A DNA stretch of 9,256 nt from JAVBLV01 sp031553195 (GTDB lineage: Bacteria; Bacteroidota; Bacteroidia; Bacteroidales; P3): assembly GCA_031553195.1 (NCBI GenBank), contig JAVBLV010000086.1, positions 1 through 9,256 on the forward strand. Reading direction: 5' to 3'. A program made the translations under genes and the position numbers. This document shows positions 8,741-9,256 of this stretch, piece by piece (within the stretch, counting starts at the first letter, position 1; every line of letters starts with the position of its first letter). The notes beneath the pieces are model-generated. The model worked only from the letters and a program-made list of their open reading frames with translations. It had not been told where the DNA came from and made no database searches.

Positions 8741-9118
8741 TTTATCAACCATATCATCTAATTTCTCTTGTATATATATAAATTTGGTTTCTGCTTTGTT
8801 CAAAGATATTAAGGATAGAGCTTGTTGTTCTTTTATTTCAATGACTGATAGAAACAAGATTTCAAATTCTTTTAATTTATCTTCTGTTGGAATAATTATG
8901 GGCAATTGACGAGCATCATTGATTTGAAAATGAGATGTATTATTAATAAAATCATCCACATAAAAGCTTATAAATCTTGAATTTATCATACAAACAAAAT
9001 ACCAATCAGGGATAGTAATTTGCGAAAATAAACTCATACTAAGCACATCAAAAACACCACTTTTCTTAAGTCGGGATTTAAGATATGTAGAATTTACATC
9101 TGTCCAACAAAAGCCCTG
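8717..9118 (-). pseudogene. Silent alternative C-terminal cassette of the methylase
   Basis: Read on the minus strand from the CAG codon at 9118-9116, this frame encodes QGFCW followed by 128 residues and ends at TAG (8719-8717). It aligns with the methylase C-terminus almost without gaps: GFCW, then 22 residues in both copies before MSLFS, then matches such as NSR, FYVD-F-N-TSHF, DA--P-IIPT, QQ, AET and LDD-V--LY, about 45 % identity by eye. The last variable residues before MSLFS (TDVNSTYLKSR against SNVLTTYIKCR) are where a recognition domain would differ. The frame stays open to a stop at 9151-9149, but nothing upstream of QGFCW resembles the methylase. There is no methylase body or credible start, only a GTG at 9046 inside the domain. 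It should be silent until joined to the gene at the inverted repeat. The intact frame argues that it is still used or recently acquired. The alternative is a dead remnant of an inverted duplication. Confidence 0.82.
9104..9117 (-). repeat. Right arm of 14-bp inverted repeat
   Basis: CCAACAAAAGCCCT is the exact reverse complement of 8337-8350. It marks the point where similarity of the silent cassette to the methylase begins, and it overlaps by a few bases the recombinase-like fragment that continues outward on the + strand. Confidence 0.7.
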
Positions 9119-9237
9119 AGATAGAGAGACTTTTAAAACAAGGTATATCTAAAACCAAAATTGCAAAAAAGATGGGAGTCCATCGTTTTACAGTGTATAG
9201 ATTTTGTAATGCTTTAGCGGCAAATCCAAAACCGTAA
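9112..9237 (+). pseudogene. C-terminal helix-turn-helix fragment of a serine-recombinase-like protein
   Basis: The + frame gives SPEIERLLKQGISK, then TKIAKKMGVHRFTVYRFC, and ends in NPKP at TAA 9235-9237. The pattern of a leading helix with LL-x-QG-x-S, an IA--(M/L)GV turn and an R-x-TVYR recognition helix is typical of the DNA-binding C-terminus of Hin/resolvase-type serine recombinases (HTH_7). The frame has a stop at 9088-9090 and no ATG before the internal ATG at 9171, and the catalytic resolvase domain is not present upstream, where the silent cassette lies instead. I therefore read it as a 5'-truncated remnant cut at the inverted repeat. It could also be the tail of some other HTH protein. 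Its position beside an invertible-looking segment fits a lost or displaced invertase. The last bases of the window (9238-9256) hold nothing I recognise. Confidence 0.62.
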
Positions 9238-9256
9238 AACTCACCGGTAAAGAAGA

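Larger units (their letters stand above)
8337..9117. other. Predicted invertible specificity segment
   Basis: The 781-base segment runs between the two 14-bp inverted arms and holds two alternative 3' ends of the methylase gene, tail to tail, whose stop regions overlap at 8717-8740. The codon phase at both arms is the same (GGC TTT TGT TGG), so flipping the segment would fuse the methylase at W1063 to the silent end and give a protein only about one residue shorter. A short second inverted match, ATGAGTTTATT (8417-8427 and 9027-9037), lies inside. Inversion itself is inferred, not observed. Confidence 0.6.

Noticed and set aside
8717..9046. A stand-alone minus-strand gene starting at GTG 9046
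   Set aside because: Homology to the methylase C-terminus continues upstream of this codon to 9118 in the same frame, so the GTG is internal to a cassette and not a real start.
8741..9256. tRNA, CRISPR array or rho-independent terminator after the operon
   Set aside because: I found no cloverleaf, no regularly spaced repeats and no GC stem followed by a T run; the stretch is explained by the silent cassette and the recombinase fragment.

Overview
The window is AT-rich and almost fully coded on the + strand. It looks like a Bacteroidetes-type genome. The gene starts have A/T-rich leaders with no clear Shine-Dalgarno sequence, and the combination of a Fic protein, a RhuM protein, a large helicase and an Eco57I-type methylase is common in accessory defence loci of that phylum. 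The phylum is an inference from style; no marker gene fixes it.

Layout: bases 1-84 hold at most the tail of an upstream gene. Four + strand genes follow with gaps of 23, 12 and 35 bases, so they probably form one operon: a Fic-domain protein (85-819), a 1087-residue protein joining a phospholipase-D-like nuclease domain to an SNF2-type helicase (843-4106), a RhuM-family protein (4119-5126) and a 1192-residue Eco57I-class N6-adenine DNA methyltransferase with a C-terminal specificity region (5162-8740). Read together this is a restriction-modification-like defence locus. The methylase would mark self DNA, the PLD-helicase is the best candidate for the DNA-translocating and cutting arm, and Fic and RhuM are accessory proteins of unknown role here.

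The most interesting part is 8337-9237. Directly after the methylase, on the opposite strand and tail to tail with it, lies a second diverged copy of its last ~134 codons (8717-9118, minus). The copy has no start region and no methylase body. Its homology begins exactly at a 14-base sequence (AGGGCTTTTGTTGG) that also occurs inside the methylase gene at 8337-8350, in inverted orientation and in the same codon phase. Inverting the ~781-base segment between these repeats would replace the methylase C-terminus with the silent version in frame and give a protein of almost the same length. Abutting the outer repeat, on the + strand, is the C-terminal helix-turn-helix of a serine-recombinase-like protein (9112-9237) whose catalytic part is missing. 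The locus therefore looks like a two-state specificity switch for a methylase, with the remains of an invertase beside it. Actual inversion is not shown by this single sequence.
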